The notes: generated by a model not told the origin, from the sequence alone. A stretch of DNA of 64,000 nucleotides from Chitinophagaceae bacterium (GCA_016710745.1 JADJVB010000010.1:310001-374000); one strand, 5' to 3'. Shown: positions 1 through 9,415, counted from the first letter of the stretch. Numbers and translations are program-made.

Positions 1-102
1 AGCGGTGATCAAAGCTGTAGCGGCTTTATTTATTTTGATCGGATGCTCCAGCGCGATGGCAGTGTATCCCAAAATAAAAACAATACATATCGCAGTTATC
101 AT
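1..102 (-). CDS. NhaD-type Na+/H+ antiporter, N-terminal fragment (partial)
   Basis: This gene starts at the ATG at 102 and runs off the left edge, so only 34 codons are visible. They encode a hydrophobic first segment followed by a GYTAIALEHPIKINKAATAL stretch. The order ALEH-P-x-K-x-N-K-A-x-x-A is the conserved start of NhaD-family sodium:proton antiporters, inner-membrane proteins that exchange Na+ or Li+ for protons. An in-frame stop lies a few codons upstream of the ATG, which fixes the start. The family call rests on this short segment alone; any other ion-transporter-superfamily member with the same N-terminus is the alternative. Confidence 0.72.
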   Translation of the reverse strand, partial: MITAICIVFILGYTAIALEHPIKINKAATALITA

Positions 103-122
103 GACCGTGTTTTATGATTAAT

Positions 123-130
123 CAAATGTA
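123..130 (-). promoter_or_regulatory. Possible Bacteroidota -7 promoter element (TACATTTG) for the antiporter gene
   Basis: Read on the minus strand this is TACATTTG, an exact match to the TAnnTTTG -7 consensus, about 20 bases upstream of the ATG at 102. No well-spaced TTTG -33 box is visible, so the call rests on the -7 element only. The rest of 103-228 shows nothing else I can support. Confidence 0.4.
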
Positions 131-228
131 GGGACAAAATGTACCGGTTTTATTTTGCAAATCCGATAATTAATTGGTGTCTTTTTTTTATCCCATAACG
201 GGAATTTGTAAATGCCCGTATTTATTTG

Positions 229-1302
229 TCATTTTAAATAACGTTTCATTTCATTTACCAGGCCCTCTTCTTTCAGATCCTGGCCCAACTCCCAAAACAT
301 GATGCCCCCCAGTTTTTTGCGCCGGATGAACGTAGTTTTTTTTCTTATAGATCTTTTATCATCAAAGGTGGCAAACCACTTATTAGCCGTATTGTATTGA
401 TAGGGCGCTTTTGCTTTACGGTCCCAATGATACCTAAAGCCCGATGTATCGCTAAAATAATTCTTAAAATCCGAAAAGGCCACGCCTCTTTTAAATCTTC
501 CGGCTTGATAAAGGCCATTGTTTGTGTCTGGCACATTTTCCCAAACCCTTGCATACATAGCGGCTCCAATAATGAGTTTGTTTGCGGGCATTTTTTTATC
601 CAACAACCAGTTCACACATTTACTGGTTGACTCCTGACCCGGCATATAATCATGAAGTGGCGTATGGTGGCCGGTTACCGTGGCATAGCCTCCAACCAGA
701 TCATAGGTCATCAGGTTTACAAAATCAACTAACGGCATCACCTTATCCCAATCAATGGATTGCTCCAGGTATTTTACAAATCCTCCCGCAGCAAAAGTGA
801 GGAGATAATCTTTGCCCATTTCAGTACGCAGGGATTTAACCAATTCGGTAAAATTATTTTTATCGGCAGCTGTATAGGTGTGGCCCGGAAAACCCTCAAT
901 AGCCGGGTATTCCCAATCCAGGTCAAGCCCATCGATGCCGTATTGCTTAAAAAGGGCAACTGTTGTCCTGGCAAAATTTATCCGGTGTTCTTCAATTGCA
1001 AAAAGATCGCTGCAGGGAGCACAACCACTCCAGCCGCCAATGGATACCATGATCTTTAACCACGGATATTCTTTTTTCAGTTCCACCAACTGCTTCAAAC
1101 TATTCTCTTGATTTTCGTTATGAAAAGTGAGTGTATCCTGTTTAATTTTAAGAAAACTGAAAATAATATGTGTTAGTTTTTCAACATGCCATTTTTTAAT
1201 GGCTTCGCCGTTACCGGTATAATAGGCAATGATTTTGTATGGCTTTTGTGCCGAAAGAGAAAGAGAAGAAATCAGAAAAAAAGAGAGAAGGAGTTTTTTC
1301 AT
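229..1302 (-). CDS. Secreted glycoside hydrolase family 18 (chitinase-like)
   Basis: Family 18 enzymes cleave beta-1,4-N-acetylglucosamine polymers such as chitin with retention. I take the ATG at 1302 as the start because it gives a clean signal peptide (MKKLLLSFFLISSLSLSAQ); an in-frame ATG at 1347 would add 15 polar residues ahead of it. The SxGG substrate-binding motif lies near residue 88 and the DxxDxDxE catalytic motif at residues 124-131 (D124, D127, D129, E131 as acid/base). The conserved Met-Thr-Tyr-Asp strand (LMTYDL) and the C-terminal GGIMFWELGQD strand are present, so the TIM barrel looks complete at about 357 aa. There is no carbohydrate-binding module or T9SS tail, so periplasmic location or another export route is likely. 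Confidence 0.93.
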   Translation of the reverse strand: MKKLLLSFFLISSLSLSAQKPYKIIAYYTGNGEAIKKWHVEKLTHIIFSFLKIKQDTLTFHNENQENSLKQLVELKKEYPWLKIMVSIGGWSGCAPCSDLFAIEEHRINFARTTVALFKQYGIDGLDLDWEYPAIEGFPGHTYTAADKNNFTELVKSLRTEMGKDYLLTFAAGGFVKYLEQSIDWDKVMPLVDFVNLMTYDLVGGYATVTGHHTPLHDYMPGQESTSKCVNWLLDKKMPANKLIIGAAMYARVWENVPDTNNGLYQAGRFKRGVAFSDFKNYFSDTSGFRYHWDRKAKAPYQYNTANKWFATFDDKRSIRKKTTFIRRKKLGGIMFWELGQDLKEEGLVNEMKRYLK

Positions 1303-1354
1303 GAGATTGAAGTTAGCCGATTTCGGCTTTCCGTTTGTTTTTAACAACTGAATA

Positions 1355-1362
1355 CAAACATA
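1355..1362 (-). promoter_or_regulatory. Possible -7 promoter element (TATGTTTG) for the GH18 gene
   Basis: Read on the minus strand this is TATGTTTG, an exact TAnnTTTG match about 50 bases upstream of the ATG at 1302. A transcription start near 1348 would leave no usable leader for the longer start at 1347, which supports the 1302 start. No -33 box at the usual distance. Confidence 0.42.
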
Positions 1363-1405
1363 AGTAACCCGGGTTTGTTATATTTATAACCAATAAATAA
1401 AAATT

Positions 1406-2641
1406 ATGCAGGCAAAATACGTTTTATGTTTAACCGGTATGCTCATTTCGGTATACGCAATTGGGTGCAACAGTAATTCAACAACTTTTTACGGTAGCCA
1501 GGGCGACACTTCCAAATTGCCACCGGTAGAGACAAAAAAAGCAAATACAGATTATAAACCGGCATTTGATGGCCAAACCAGAATTGCGGGCGTAAAAACC
1601 AAAACCCCGTACAAAGTTGAAAAGATCAACAACGACCTCGGACGGCCCTGGGCCATTATTGTGCTACCCGATAACCGTTTGCTGATAACCGAAAAAAAAG
1701 GGTATATGCAGATCCTTAGTGCTGATGGAAAGGTTGAAAAAAAAATTACCGGTTTTCCTGAAGTGGAAGATGGTGGACAAGGTGGTTTGCTTGATGTGGC
1801 ATTAGATCCTGATTTCAAAACCAATCAAATGATATACTGGTCATTTGCTGAAGCCTATGAGCCCGGCAATTTGATGGCCGTGGCCAAGGGTCGTTTAGAT
1901 GAACCCTCTTCAACCATTCAAAATCCGGTTGTTATTTTCAGGGCCACACCGGCGTTGAGCAGTCCTTTACATTTCGGTTCCAGGTTATTGTTCGATAAAG
2001 ACGGTTACCTTTTTGTTTCTACCGGCGAACGTTCAACCATGAAAGGCAGGGTTCAAGCACAACTACTGTCATCGGGCCTGGGGAAAATTTTTAAAATTAC
2101 CAAAGACGGCAAACCGGCACCCGGCAATCCTTTCATCGGTAACCCCAATGCCATGCCGGAGATTTATGCCTATGGTATACGGAATGCGCAAAGCCTCGAC
2201 ATTCATCCCCAAACCGGCGAGCTTTGGGAAGCGGAGTTTGGTCCGCGTGGTGGCGATGAGCTCAATATTATAAAAGCCGGAAAAAACTATGGCTGGCCGG
2301 ATATAACCTATGGCATAGAATATGGCGGCAGAAAAATTGGCGATGCCATTCAACAGAAAGAAGGTATGGAACAACCTGTGTATTATTGGGACCCTGTGCT
2401 TTCACCGAGCGGTATGGCTTTCTATACAGGCAATGCCATACCCGAGTGGAAAAATAATCTCTTTATCGGTGGGCTCAGCAGTACCCATATTGCCCGGCTG
2501 GTTATTGAAAATAATAAAGTAGTTGGTGAGGAACGGATTTTAGAAGATAAGAACGAAAGGTTCCGTGATGTGGTTTATCATAATGGCATGTTGTATGCGG
2601 TAACTGATGGCGGTAACTTGTACAGGATTAGTAAGCAATAA
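1406..2641 (+). CDS. Lipoprotein PQQ-dependent sugar dehydrogenase (GSDH / YliI-like)
   Basis: Six-bladed propeller oxidoreductases of this family oxidise aldoses or other polyols with pyrroloquinoline quinone in the periplasm. The N-terminus has a short hydrophobic segment ending in a lipobox (YAIGC), so the protein should be lipid-anchored. Family landmarks are visible: LGRPWAIIVLPDNRLLITEK near residue 75, GGLLDVALDPDF, YGIRNAQSLDIHP and EAEFGPRGGDELNII-KxGKNYGWP. Length (411 aa) is normal. It leads a tight same-strand run with the hydrolase and SDR downstream. No PQQ biosynthesis gene is in the window, so the cofactor may be scavenged. The natural substrate cannot be read from sequence. 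Confidence 0.9.
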   Translation: MQAKYVLCLTGMLISVYAIGCNSNSTTFYGSQGDTSKLPPVETKKANTDYKPAFDGQTRIAGVKTKTPYKVEKINNDLGRPWAIIVLPDNRLLITEKKGYMQILSADGKVEKKITGFPEVEDGGQGGLLDVALDPDFKTNQMIYWSFAEAYEPGNLMAVAKGRLDEPSSTIQNPVVIFRATPALSSPLHFGSRLLFDKDGYLFVSTGERSTMKGRVQAQLLSSGLGKIFKITKDGKPAPGNPFIGNPNAMPEIYAYGIRNAQSLDIHPQTGELWEAEFGPRGGDELNIIKAGKNYGWPDITYGIEYGGRKIGDAIQQKEGMEQPVYYWDPVLSPSGMAFYTGNAIPEWKNNLFIGGLSSTHIARLVIENNKVVGEERILEDKNERFRDVVYHNGMLYAVTDGGNLYRISKQ

Positions 2642-2651
2642 ATATTATACT

Positions 2652-3500
2652 TTGACGTCAATAAAAAATATCAGCATCCCCGGTGCCAATAAACTTCCCA
2701 TAGCGCTGGATATTTTTTTTAATGATGAGCCAGTGAAAAAACCGGTTGTTATTTATGCGCACGGATTTAACGGCTTTAAAGATTGGGGTAATTTTGATCT
2801 GATTGCCCAACAATTTGCTGCAGCAGGTTTTACTTTTGTGAAATTCAATTTTTCGCATAACGGCACCGCTCCTGAACAACCGGAAGACTTTGTTAACCTG
2901 GAAGCTTTTGGCGAAAACAATTATACCAGGCAACTGAATGATCTAAGGCTCGTTGTTGATTGGGTTTGTGATGCACAGAATCAATATCAACCGCATATCA
3001 ACCTGAACAATATTTCATTGATCGGACATAGCATGGGCGGTGGTATTGCCATATTACATGCAGCAACAGATAATCGGATACAAAAATTAGTTGGCTGGGC
3101 GTCCATTGCCGAATGCAAAACGCCCTGGGGTGCCTGGCCGGCCGATAAAATGCAGCACTGGAAAGAAACCGGCGTGGCTTATTATAATAACAGCCGCACT
3201 AAACAACAAATGCCGATGCGCTACCAACTATACGAGGATTATATACAAAACAAAGAACGACTGGATATTGAAAAAGCGATCCGGCAATTGCAAATTCCTG
3301 TATTAATTTGTCATGGCAACGCTGACCCTTCGGTTCCGGTAGAAAATGCGCGGTTATTGCATTGCTGGCAGCCGTCGGCACAATTATTTATAACCGGCGG
3401 CGATCATGTTTTTAACCGTAAACATCCCTGGACCGAAAAAGACCTGCCGGCAGAAATGCAGACAGTAGTTAATAAAACGCTGCAATTTTTAAACTATTAA
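2652..3500 (+). CDS. Alpha/beta hydrolase (esterase/peptidase-like)
   Basis: This is an alpha/beta-hydrolase fold protein of about 282 aa. With the TTG at 2652 as start, the oxyanion-hole segment HGFNGFKDWG is at about residues 37-46, the nucleophile elbow GHSMGGG has Ser127, an acid lies in GNADPSVPV and the catalytic His in GGDHVF near the C-terminus. An ATG at 2607 is in frame but would overlap the preceding gene by 35 bases. The homologous region begins just after that overlap, so I prefer TTG; there is no other in-frame ATG nearby. It follows the sugar dehydrogenase by about 10 bases and precedes the SDR by about 21, so the three are likely cotranscribed. No signal peptide; cytoplasmic. 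Substrate unknown. Confidence 0.85.
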   Translation: MTSIKNISIPGANKLPIALDIFFNDEPVKKPVVIYAHGFNGFKDWGNFDLIAQQFAAAGFTFVKFNFSHNGTAPEQPEDFVNLEAFGENNYTRQLNDLRLVVDWVCDAQNQYQPHINLNNISLIGHSMGGGIAILHAATDNRIQKLVGWASIAECKTPWGAWPADKMQHWKETGVAYYNNSRTKQQMPMRYQLYEDYIQNKERLDIEKAIRQLQIPVLICHGNADPSVPVENARLLHCWQPSAQLFITGGDHVFNRKHPWTEKDLPAEMQTVVNKTLQFLNY

Positions 3501-3521
3501 TCAACTTAAAATATCATCATC

Positions 3522-4241
3522 ATGCAAAATAACCTTAACAACAAAGTAGCATATATAACAGGAGGCAGTAAAGGCATCGGGTTGGGTATTGCCAAAACCC
3601 TGCTCAACAATGGCATGAAAGTGGCCATCAGCAGCCGAACGATGGATGCAGCAAAAAAAGCAGCGGCATCATTAAGCCATGATAATAACCTGGTACTGGC
3701 AGTAGAATCTGACGTTTGTTCGCTTGCGTCAGAAACCAACGCAGTTAAAGCGGTTATGGATCATTTTGGGCAACTCGATGTTTTAGTGGCGAATGCCGGA
3801 GTAGGCCATTTTGCCCCCATTGATACATTAACCGCCGAACAATGGAGAGAAACTATAGACACAAACCTGACCGGCGTTTTCAACAGCGTGAAAGCCGGTA
3901 TTGATCCTTTAAAACTTTCCGAAGGGTATATTATCACCATTGCCAGTTTGGCCGGTACCAATTTTTTTGAAAACGCGGCAGCGTATAATGCCAGTAAATT
4001 TGGCCTGGTAGGTTTTACACAGGCAGTTATGCTCGACCTCAGAAAATATGGGATCAAAGTGTCCACGATCATGCCCGGTTCGGTAGCTACCTATTTTAAC
4101 AACCACGTTCCCAATGATGCTGATGCCTGGAAGATTCAACCCGAAGATATTGGTGAACTGGTACTCGACCTTCTTCAGATGAACCCGCGAACCTTACCCA
4201 GCAAGATAGAAGTAAGGCCATCGATGCCACCGGGCAAATAG
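3522..4241 (+). CDS. Short-chain dehydrogenase/reductase (SDR)
   Basis: Classical SDR of 239 aa that would use NAD(P)H to reduce or oxidise a carbonyl/alcohol substrate. The Rossmann motif TGGSKGIG is at residues 13-20, NAG at 91-93, catalytic Asn115, Ser142 and the YxxxK pair Tyr155/Lys159. It resembles FabG-like 3-oxoacyl reductases but sits away from any fatty acid synthesis gene, so the substrate is open. It is the last gene of the run that starts with the sugar dehydrogenase and ends 7 bases from the convergent formate-THF ligase gene. Confidence 0.92.
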   Translation: MQNNLNNKVAYITGGSKGIGLGIAKTLLNNGMKVAISSRTMDAAKKAAASLSHDNNLVLAVESDVCSLASETNAVKAVMDHFGQLDVLVANAGVGHFAPIDTLTAEQWRETIDTNLTGVFNSVKAGIDPLKLSEGYIITIASLAGTNFFENAAAYNASKFGLVGFTQAVMLDLRKYGIKVSTIMPGSVATYFNNHVPNDADAWKIQPEDIGELVLDLLQMNPRTLPSKIEVRPSMPPGK

Positions 4242-4248
4242 ATATAAA

Positions 4249-5913
4249 CTAACTCACCCCAATAATCTTCCCGTCAACTACATCAATATTTTGGGCGTAG
4301 GGAATTTTTGGCAGTCCGGGCATACGCATCATTTCGCCGCATACCGCTACAATAAAACCGGCGCCCTGGTTGATCACCAGGTCATCCACATCAATTTTAA
4401 AATCACCATCCAAACCGCTCAGTAATGGATTATGCGTAAATGAATACTGTGTTTTGGCCATACAAACCGGCAGATGCTCCAATCCGAGCTGCTTAATTTT
4501 TTTGATCATGTCCTGCGCCTTTTTGTACAGCACCACATCGGTAGCTCCATAAATAGTGGTTACAATTTTTCTGATCTTGGTTTCTATATCATCAGTCAAT
4601 TCGTAGGTATGTTGCAGGGGTGGCGATGGTTGTTCACAAATATCTACCACGGCCTGTGCCATGTCCAATGCACCTTCGCCGCCACGGGTAAACCCGTCGT
4701 TAACGGCAAACGCAACTTCTTTTTCGGCACACCAGCTACGTAACCAGCCAATTTCTTCTTCGGTATCAAAACCATAACGGTTTAGCACAACCAGTATTTT
4801 TTGTTTAAATGATTTAAGGATCGAAATATGTTTTTCGAGATTGCGAACGCCCTTGCTCAACGCTGCCAGATCGGGTAACATCATGGTTTTCGCATCGGCT
4901 CCACCACTGAGTTTTAACGCCTGCGACGTGGCCACCAGCACACTCATGGCAGGTTGTAAACCCGCTTTACGGCATTTTATGTTAAAGAATTTTTCGGCCC
5001 CAAGATCACTGGCAAAACCAGCTTCAGTAACCACGTAGTCGGCAAACTGCATGGCGGTTTTGGTAGCCATCAGAGAATTGCAACCGTGGGCAATATTGGC
5101 AAATGGACCTCCGTGAATCATGGCTGGCGTACCTTCTAATGTTTGTACCAGGTTAGGCTGAATAGCATCTTTTAATAAGGCTGTAATGGCACCGGTAACA
5201 CCGATATCTTTTGTCGTAAAGGGCTCTCCTGCAAAAGTAAATCCAAGTAAAATATTATCTATTTTTTTTCGAAGCTCTTCCAGCCCTTCGGATAAGCAAA
5301 GTACCGCCATGATCTCACTGGCGGCTGTGATCACGAACCCCGTTTCGGAGGGAATACCATTACTGGGCGTATCCAAAGCGGTTACAATTTTACGCAGTGT
5401 TCGGTCATTTACATCCAGGCAACGTTTCCACAAAACAGTTTTTATGCCCTCAGGTTTACCCCTGTTATAAAAACGAAAATTTTCCAACAAGGCAGCCAGG
5501 GTATTATTGGCTGCGGTTATCGCATGAAAGTCACCCGTGAAATGCAGGTTGATCTCTTCCATGGGCACCACCTGGCTGTAACCACCACCGGCTGCGCCGC
5601 CCTTCATGCCAAAACAGGGGCCGAGCGAAGGTTCCCTTAATGCAAGCACTACGCGCTTATTCAGTTTTTTTAATCCATCGCTTAATCCAACCGATGTGGT
5701 TGTTTTTCCAATGCCCGCTTTGGTTGGCGTAATAGCGGTAACGAGTATCAGTTTAGACGCTGCTATTTTATTTTCGTCGAAATGATTGATATTTATTTTG
5801 GCTTTGTGATGACCGTAAGGTATCAGCATGTCGGCAGGTAAACCCATGGTGGCAGCAATTTCCGATATGGGTTGCATGGTATTTTCCTGTGCTATTTCGT
5901 AATCTGATTTCAT
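4249..5913 (-). CDS. fhs: Formate--tetrahydrofolate ligase
   Basis: This enzyme makes 10-formyl-THF from formate, THF and ATP and feeds purine and formyl-methionine synthesis. The ATP-binding loop TPTKAGIGKTT is at residues 62-72 and is followed by the family blocks LALREPSLGPCFGMKGGAAG and NLVQTLEGTPAMIHGGPFANIAHGCNS; the 554 aa length is typical. It stands alone: no folD or fchA is adjacent, and its start is divergent from the AGCS symporter across 145 bases. I looked for a folate riboswitch in that gap and saw no convincing fold. The start at 5913 gives a normal N-terminus. Confidence 0.97.
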   Translation of the reverse strand: MKSDYEIAQENTMQPISEIAATMGLPADMLIPYGHHKAKININHFDENKIAASKLILVTAITPTKAGIGKTTTSVGLSDGLKKLNKRVVLALREPSLGPCFGMKGGAAGGGYSQVVPMEEINLHFTGDFHAITAANNTLAALLENFRFYNRGKPEGIKTVLWKRCLDVNDRTLRKIVTALDTPSNGIPSETGFVITAASEIMAVLCLSEGLEELRKKIDNILLGFTFAGEPFTTKDIGVTGAITALLKDAIQPNLVQTLEGTPAMIHGGPFANIAHGCNSLMATKTAMQFADYVVTEAGFASDLGAEKFFNIKCRKAGLQPAMSVLVATSQALKLSGGADAKTMMLPDLAALSKGVRNLEKHISILKSFKQKILVVLNRYGFDTEEEIGWLRSWCAEKEVAFAVNDGFTRGGEGALDMAQAVVDICEQPSPPLQHTYELTDDIETKIRKIVTTIYGATDVVLYKKAQDMIKKIKQLGLEHLPVCMAKTQYSFTHNPLLSGLDGDFKIDVDDLVINQGAGFIVAVCGEMMRMPGLPKIPYAQNIDVVDGKIIGVS

Positions 5914-6058
5914 GGTTTTTGGGGTTGAATGAAAGAACTTATAACGAATATAATAAAAGTAGCGGCATTTTACGTCTATTAAAAACGGAGTCTTTCAAAA
6001 CAATACAGTCGGTATAAAGTTTTATATTGCCTTATCATAAAACCAAACCAACAACCAA

Positions 6059-7594
6059 ATGGGAAATTTTGAAAGCTTTGTAAAAGCAGCCAATGATATT
6101 ATCTGGAGTAATGCACTGATCTATTTGCTGTTGCTCACCGGTATTTATTTTTCGATACGCATGCGTTTTTTTCAGGTACGGCTATTAAAAAGCATGGTTA
6201 AGGAAATGATTGGAGGAGATAAGTCAGCTGCCGGTATCTCTTCCTTCCAGGCATTGGCCGTTTCGCTATCGGGCAGGGTTGGTACCGGTAATATAGCCGG
6301 TGTGGCCACAGCCATTTTTATTGGCGGCCCCGGCGCTGTTTTCTGGATGTGGGCGGTTGCATTTTTGGGTTCTGGTTCAGCATTTGTTGAAAGTGCACTG
6401 GGCCAAATTTTTAAAAGAAAAGAGTTTGGTCAATACCGGGGTGGACCGGCCTTTTATATTGAAAAAGGTTTTAAGAATAAAAAATTAGGTAAAATATATG
6501 CGATCGTTTTTGCTGTGTCAACGATCATGGCCTGTGGTTTATTATTACCCGGTGTACAATCAAACAGTATTGCCGCTGCGGTTAAAAGTGCATTTGCCAT
6601 CAAGTACGTATACACCGGAATCTTGTTGGCTGTTCTATTGGGACTTATCATTTTTGGCGGCATTAAATTAATTGCCAATGTTGCCCAGTTTGTAGTACCG
6701 TTTATGGCCATCGCTTATATCCTTGTTGCTGTTGTTATACTGGTGATGAATTATGATAAAATTCCGGGGATTTTTTCATTGATCTTTTCCAGTGCTTTTG
6801 GAGCCAAGGCAACTTTTGGCGGTATTATTGGTGCTATGATCACGATTGGTGTAAAACGAGGTGTTTATAGTAACGAGGCCGGACAGGGAACCGGCCCACA
6901 TCCGGCAGCGGCTGCCGAAGTATCACATCCGGCCAAGCAGGGACTGGTGCAGGCTTTTTCGGTTTATATCGACACTTTGTTTGTTTGCTCAGCTACCGCT
7001 TTTATGATCTTAATTACCGGCATGTACAATGTTAAGGGAGCCGATGGAAATTTAATTGTTGATGGTGGCGTATATTATATGCAGGATGGCGTAAAGCATG
7101 TTGACGGCAGCCCTACTTACACACAAGCCGCTATAGACAAGGCGTTTAGCGCAGGCCAGGAAGCTTTTCATCCCGATTTTATCGGTACGGGCAGTTATTT
7201 TGTAGCCATTGCCCTTTTCTTTTTTGCCTTCACTACCTTACTGGCCTATTATTATATTGCCGAAACCAATGTGGCTTATCTTACCCAGAAACGGGGTGGG
7301 CCCTTGCTGATGCTCCTGCTTAAATTCGCCATCATGGCGGCGGTATATTTTGGTTGTGTTCGAACGGCCACCATTGCCTGGGACCTGGGCGATATGGGCG
7401 TAGGCATTATGGCCTGGTTAAATGTGATTGCCATCATTATTCTTCAAAAACCGGCACTGAAAGCTTTAAAGGATTATGAAAAGCAAAAAAAGGCCGGTAA
7501 GGATCCGGTATTCAACCCGGTAGACCTGGGTATCAAAGATGCTGATTTTTGGGAGCATGAATATGGTAAAGAAACGGAATCGGCGAATTCATAA
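6059..7594 (+). CDS. Alanine/glycine:cation symporter (AGCS) family protein
   Basis: Inner-membrane sodium- or proton-coupled transporter for alanine or glycine. The AGCS signature is clear near residues 60-110 (SSFQALAVSLSGRVGTGNIA followed by GVATAIFIGGPGAVFWMW) and again in VYSNEAGQGTGPHPAAAAEV. Roughly ten hydrophobic spans are visible. An extra-membrane insert of about 50 residues around 320-375 (VKGADGNLIVDGGVYYMQDG onward) looks larger than in compact homologues. The gene is monocistronic, ended by a strong hairpin at 7611-7645. Confidence 0.93.
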   Translation: MGNFESFVKAANDIIWSNALIYLLLLTGIYFSIRMRFFQVRLLKSMVKEMIGGDKSAAGISSFQALAVSLSGRVGTGNIAGVATAIFIGGPGAVFWMWAVAFLGSGSAFVESALGQIFKRKEFGQYRGGPAFYIEKGFKNKKLGKIYAIVFAVSTIMACGLLLPGVQSNSIAAAVKSAFAIKYVYTGILLAVLLGLIIFGGIKLIANVAQFVVPFMAIAYILVAVVILVMNYDKIPGIFSLIFSSAFGAKATFGGIIGAMITIGVKRGVYSNEAGQGTGPHPAAAAEVSHPAKQGLVQAFSVYIDTLFVCSATAFMILITGMYNVKGADGNLIVDGGVYYMQDGVKHVDGSPTYTQAAIDKAFSAGQEAFHPDFIGTGSYFVAIALFFFAFTTLLAYYYIAETNVAYLTQKRGGPLLMLLLKFAIMAAVYFGCVRTATIAWDLGDMGVGIMAWLNVIAIIILQKPALKALKDYEKQKKAGKDPVFNPVDLGIKDADFWEHEYGKETESANS

Positions 7595-7610
7595 TAATTT
7601 CTGTACGTAT

Positions 7611-7645
7611 AAAAGAGTTGGTTCATCAAAAGAGCCAACTCTTTT
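7611..7645. terminator. Bidirectional intrinsic terminator between convergent genes
   Basis: An 11-bp perfect inverted repeat (AAAAGAGTTGG at 7611-7621, CCAACTCTTTT at 7635-7645) extends inward by a wobble-paired GGTTC/GAGCC step, closing a short A-rich loop. A-tract and T-tract flank it, so it can act on both strands. It serves the AGCS gene and overlaps the last bases of the converging 546-aa gene. Confidence 0.85.
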
Positions 7646-9284
7646 ATTTGTCTGCAATTGCATATTTTTTAAATGCCTCCTCCAGGTTCTTTCTGATCGA
7701 CTTTGATTTTTGTAATGCGGCGATATAAGCTTCTTCGCTACCGCTTGCTTTTAATAAAAAGGCTTTTTTCAGTTCTTTTTTTAATTTACCATTATTGCGC
7801 AGATCTTCTTCATTGCCCGATAGCAATACCACCCAGCTATTTAAAATAAAATTCATATTGGGCTCCTGGTAGTTTTTTATCTGCAAAATGTTTGCTAATT
7901 TTTTTATGGAATATTTTCGGCTACCATTAAACTTCTTTGCGATGATCCCGGCATACGTAACGCTCAAATCCGTTGCGTCGATCCGCACTGCTGTCTTCTT
8001 TAAAACCAGTTCCATTCGTGAATCAGCCAGTATTTTTAAAACAGCCGGAGAACTCCGGTATTTTTTGCCGGCCTGTCTTTTTAACGCTTCTGCCGCTGCC
8101 AGTTCCCGCTGTACTTTTTTCAAGGGCCTGAAACCGGCCTGGTAATAGATCCAGAAAGCGCCCGAATGAATACCATCGTTGTTATCCTTACCGATCTGGT
8201 AAGGATCAACTGTAAACCGTTTCAAGTTGTAAACCCGGGCATGTAATTGCAGCACCTGGTTAAAAATATATTTGGCTTCGCCGCCACGGTAATCAGCAAA
8301 CACATTGAGGCCAATGCGGGCACTGTTGAACAATATCCAGGAGCCTGCATAGGCCACATGCAACCCGTTCTTAAAAACCAGGTACCCCATATAACTGTCA
8401 ACCGGATGGCGATGCGTGGGCACCATACCCGTTAATGCAATGGAAATCCCTCTGGGCAAATGGTAAAGAGAAACATGTTCCGGTGAAGTAAAACTGATGG
8501 GGTCCAGTTCCCGGAGTTTACGAACAAGTATCATACGGCTGCAGTCTACAATTTGTGCCGCCTCCGTTTCTGAAAGTTTCACGGGTACCGGCTTAAGCAG
8601 CGGTTGTTGCTTAGCTTCTTTGCGAATAAGTGCACGGTGAAAATAACATCGTGTTAGCGATTCGGGCAGATGGTCATGTGAAACAAAATGGATCTCTACA
8701 TTAGGCCCGATCGTATTCCAGAGTTCTTCTTTTACTTCAGGGCGGATATCGCTGCTGTCGAAGATATTAATAATCTGATCCAGCAGATCTTCGTCCGGTT
8801 TTTTAAGTTCTTTTAACCAGTCTTTCCATCCTGCGTTGGCATCCTGCAAAATTTCCGACTCCGTTTTCGACATGACAACCGAAAGGATCGATTGTATTTT
8901 TGCATCATCGGCTTCAAACCCAACCAATTTAATTTCGTTGCTGCGGGTTTTACGCATCCATTTTACCAATTCAAAACTAAAGGCTGCGCAAAGTTTTGTA
9001 CCGGTGATGCCTGTGTTATACAACTGGTATTGCAGGTTTTTATTTGACTGTATGTGCGCCTGCAACTCCCGCAATAATTGACCGGCTAACCGGTACATGG
9101 TTTTGTTATCGGGATAGGCCCTGATAAACAATAATGCGCTGTAACAATCTCCGGCCGATCTCTTATTCTTTACTTTGCCGATCTCCATATCATGAAGCAG
9201 TTTCAACTTCTCAATAGCTGCTTTTGCACCATAACTATTTCGAATCAAAATCAGGCGGTCGGTTTGTTGTTTTGTTTTTTCCAT
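7644..9284 (-). CDS. Conserved protein of unknown function with acetyltransferase-like C-terminal region
   Basis: The protein is 546 aa with no signal peptide or membrane span. The N-terminal half (about 1-220) is helical and ends in an EIHFVSHDHLPESLTRCYF stretch. The middle (about 255-390) has alternating strands and helices with VDSYMGYLVFKNGLHVAYAG, then YRGGEAKYIFNQVLQL, then FTVDPYQIGKDNNDGIHSGA and FWIYYQAGFRP. That order (small-side-chain strand, RGGE loop, helix, strand, final AGFRP) resembles a GNAT fold, but I cannot see a full acetyl-CoA site. I recall similar YRGGE / DPYQxG blocks in hypothetical proteins of other phyla, so this is probably a widespread uncharacterised family. 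It is transcribed alone, opposite the plsC-like gene. No function is assigned. Confidence 0.8.
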   Translation of the reverse strand: MEKTKQQTDRLILIRNSYGAKAAIEKLKLLHDMEIGKVKNKRSAGDCYSALLFIRAYPDNKTMYRLAGQLLRELQAHIQSNKNLQYQLYNTGITGTKLCAAFSFELVKWMRKTRSNEIKLVGFEADDAKIQSILSVVMSKTESEILQDANAGWKDWLKELKKPDEDLLDQIINIFDSSDIRPEVKEELWNTIGPNVEIHFVSHDHLPESLTRCYFHRALIRKEAKQQPLLKPVPVKLSETEAAQIVDCSRMILVRKLRELDPISFTSPEHVSLYHLPRGISIALTGMVPTHRHPVDSYMGYLVFKNGLHVAYAGSWILFNSARIGLNVFADYRGGEAKYIFNQVLQLHARVYNLKRFTVDPYQIGKDNNDGIHSGAFWIYYQAGFRPLKKVQRELAAAEALKRQAGKKYRSSPAVLKILADSRMELVLKKTAVRIDATDLSVTYAGIIAKKFNGSRKYSIKKLANILQIKNYQEPNMNFILNSWVVLLSGNEEDLRNNGKLKKELKKAFLLKASGSEEAYIAALQKSKSIRKNLEEAFKKYAIADK

Positions 9285-9415
9285 ATTGCCAGTGCGCTGA
9301 TATCATCAGGATTTTTTGAAAGTTAGTTTATTTATTTTTTAGCGCTAACAGATAAAAAAGATATTTTGGTTTGCTGCTCTTTGCTTTACAACGATAAATC
9401 CTTTATCTTACTGTA

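Noticed and set aside
2607..2651. Longer ATG start for the alpha/beta hydrolase
   Set aside because: It would overlap the preceding gene by 35 bases and add residues outside the conserved fold; the TTG at 2652 fits better, though the longer form cannot be excluded.
5914..6058. Folate or glycine riboswitch between fhs and the AGCS symporter
   Set aside because: No conserved riboswitch core or credible multi-helix fold could be found by eye on either strand.
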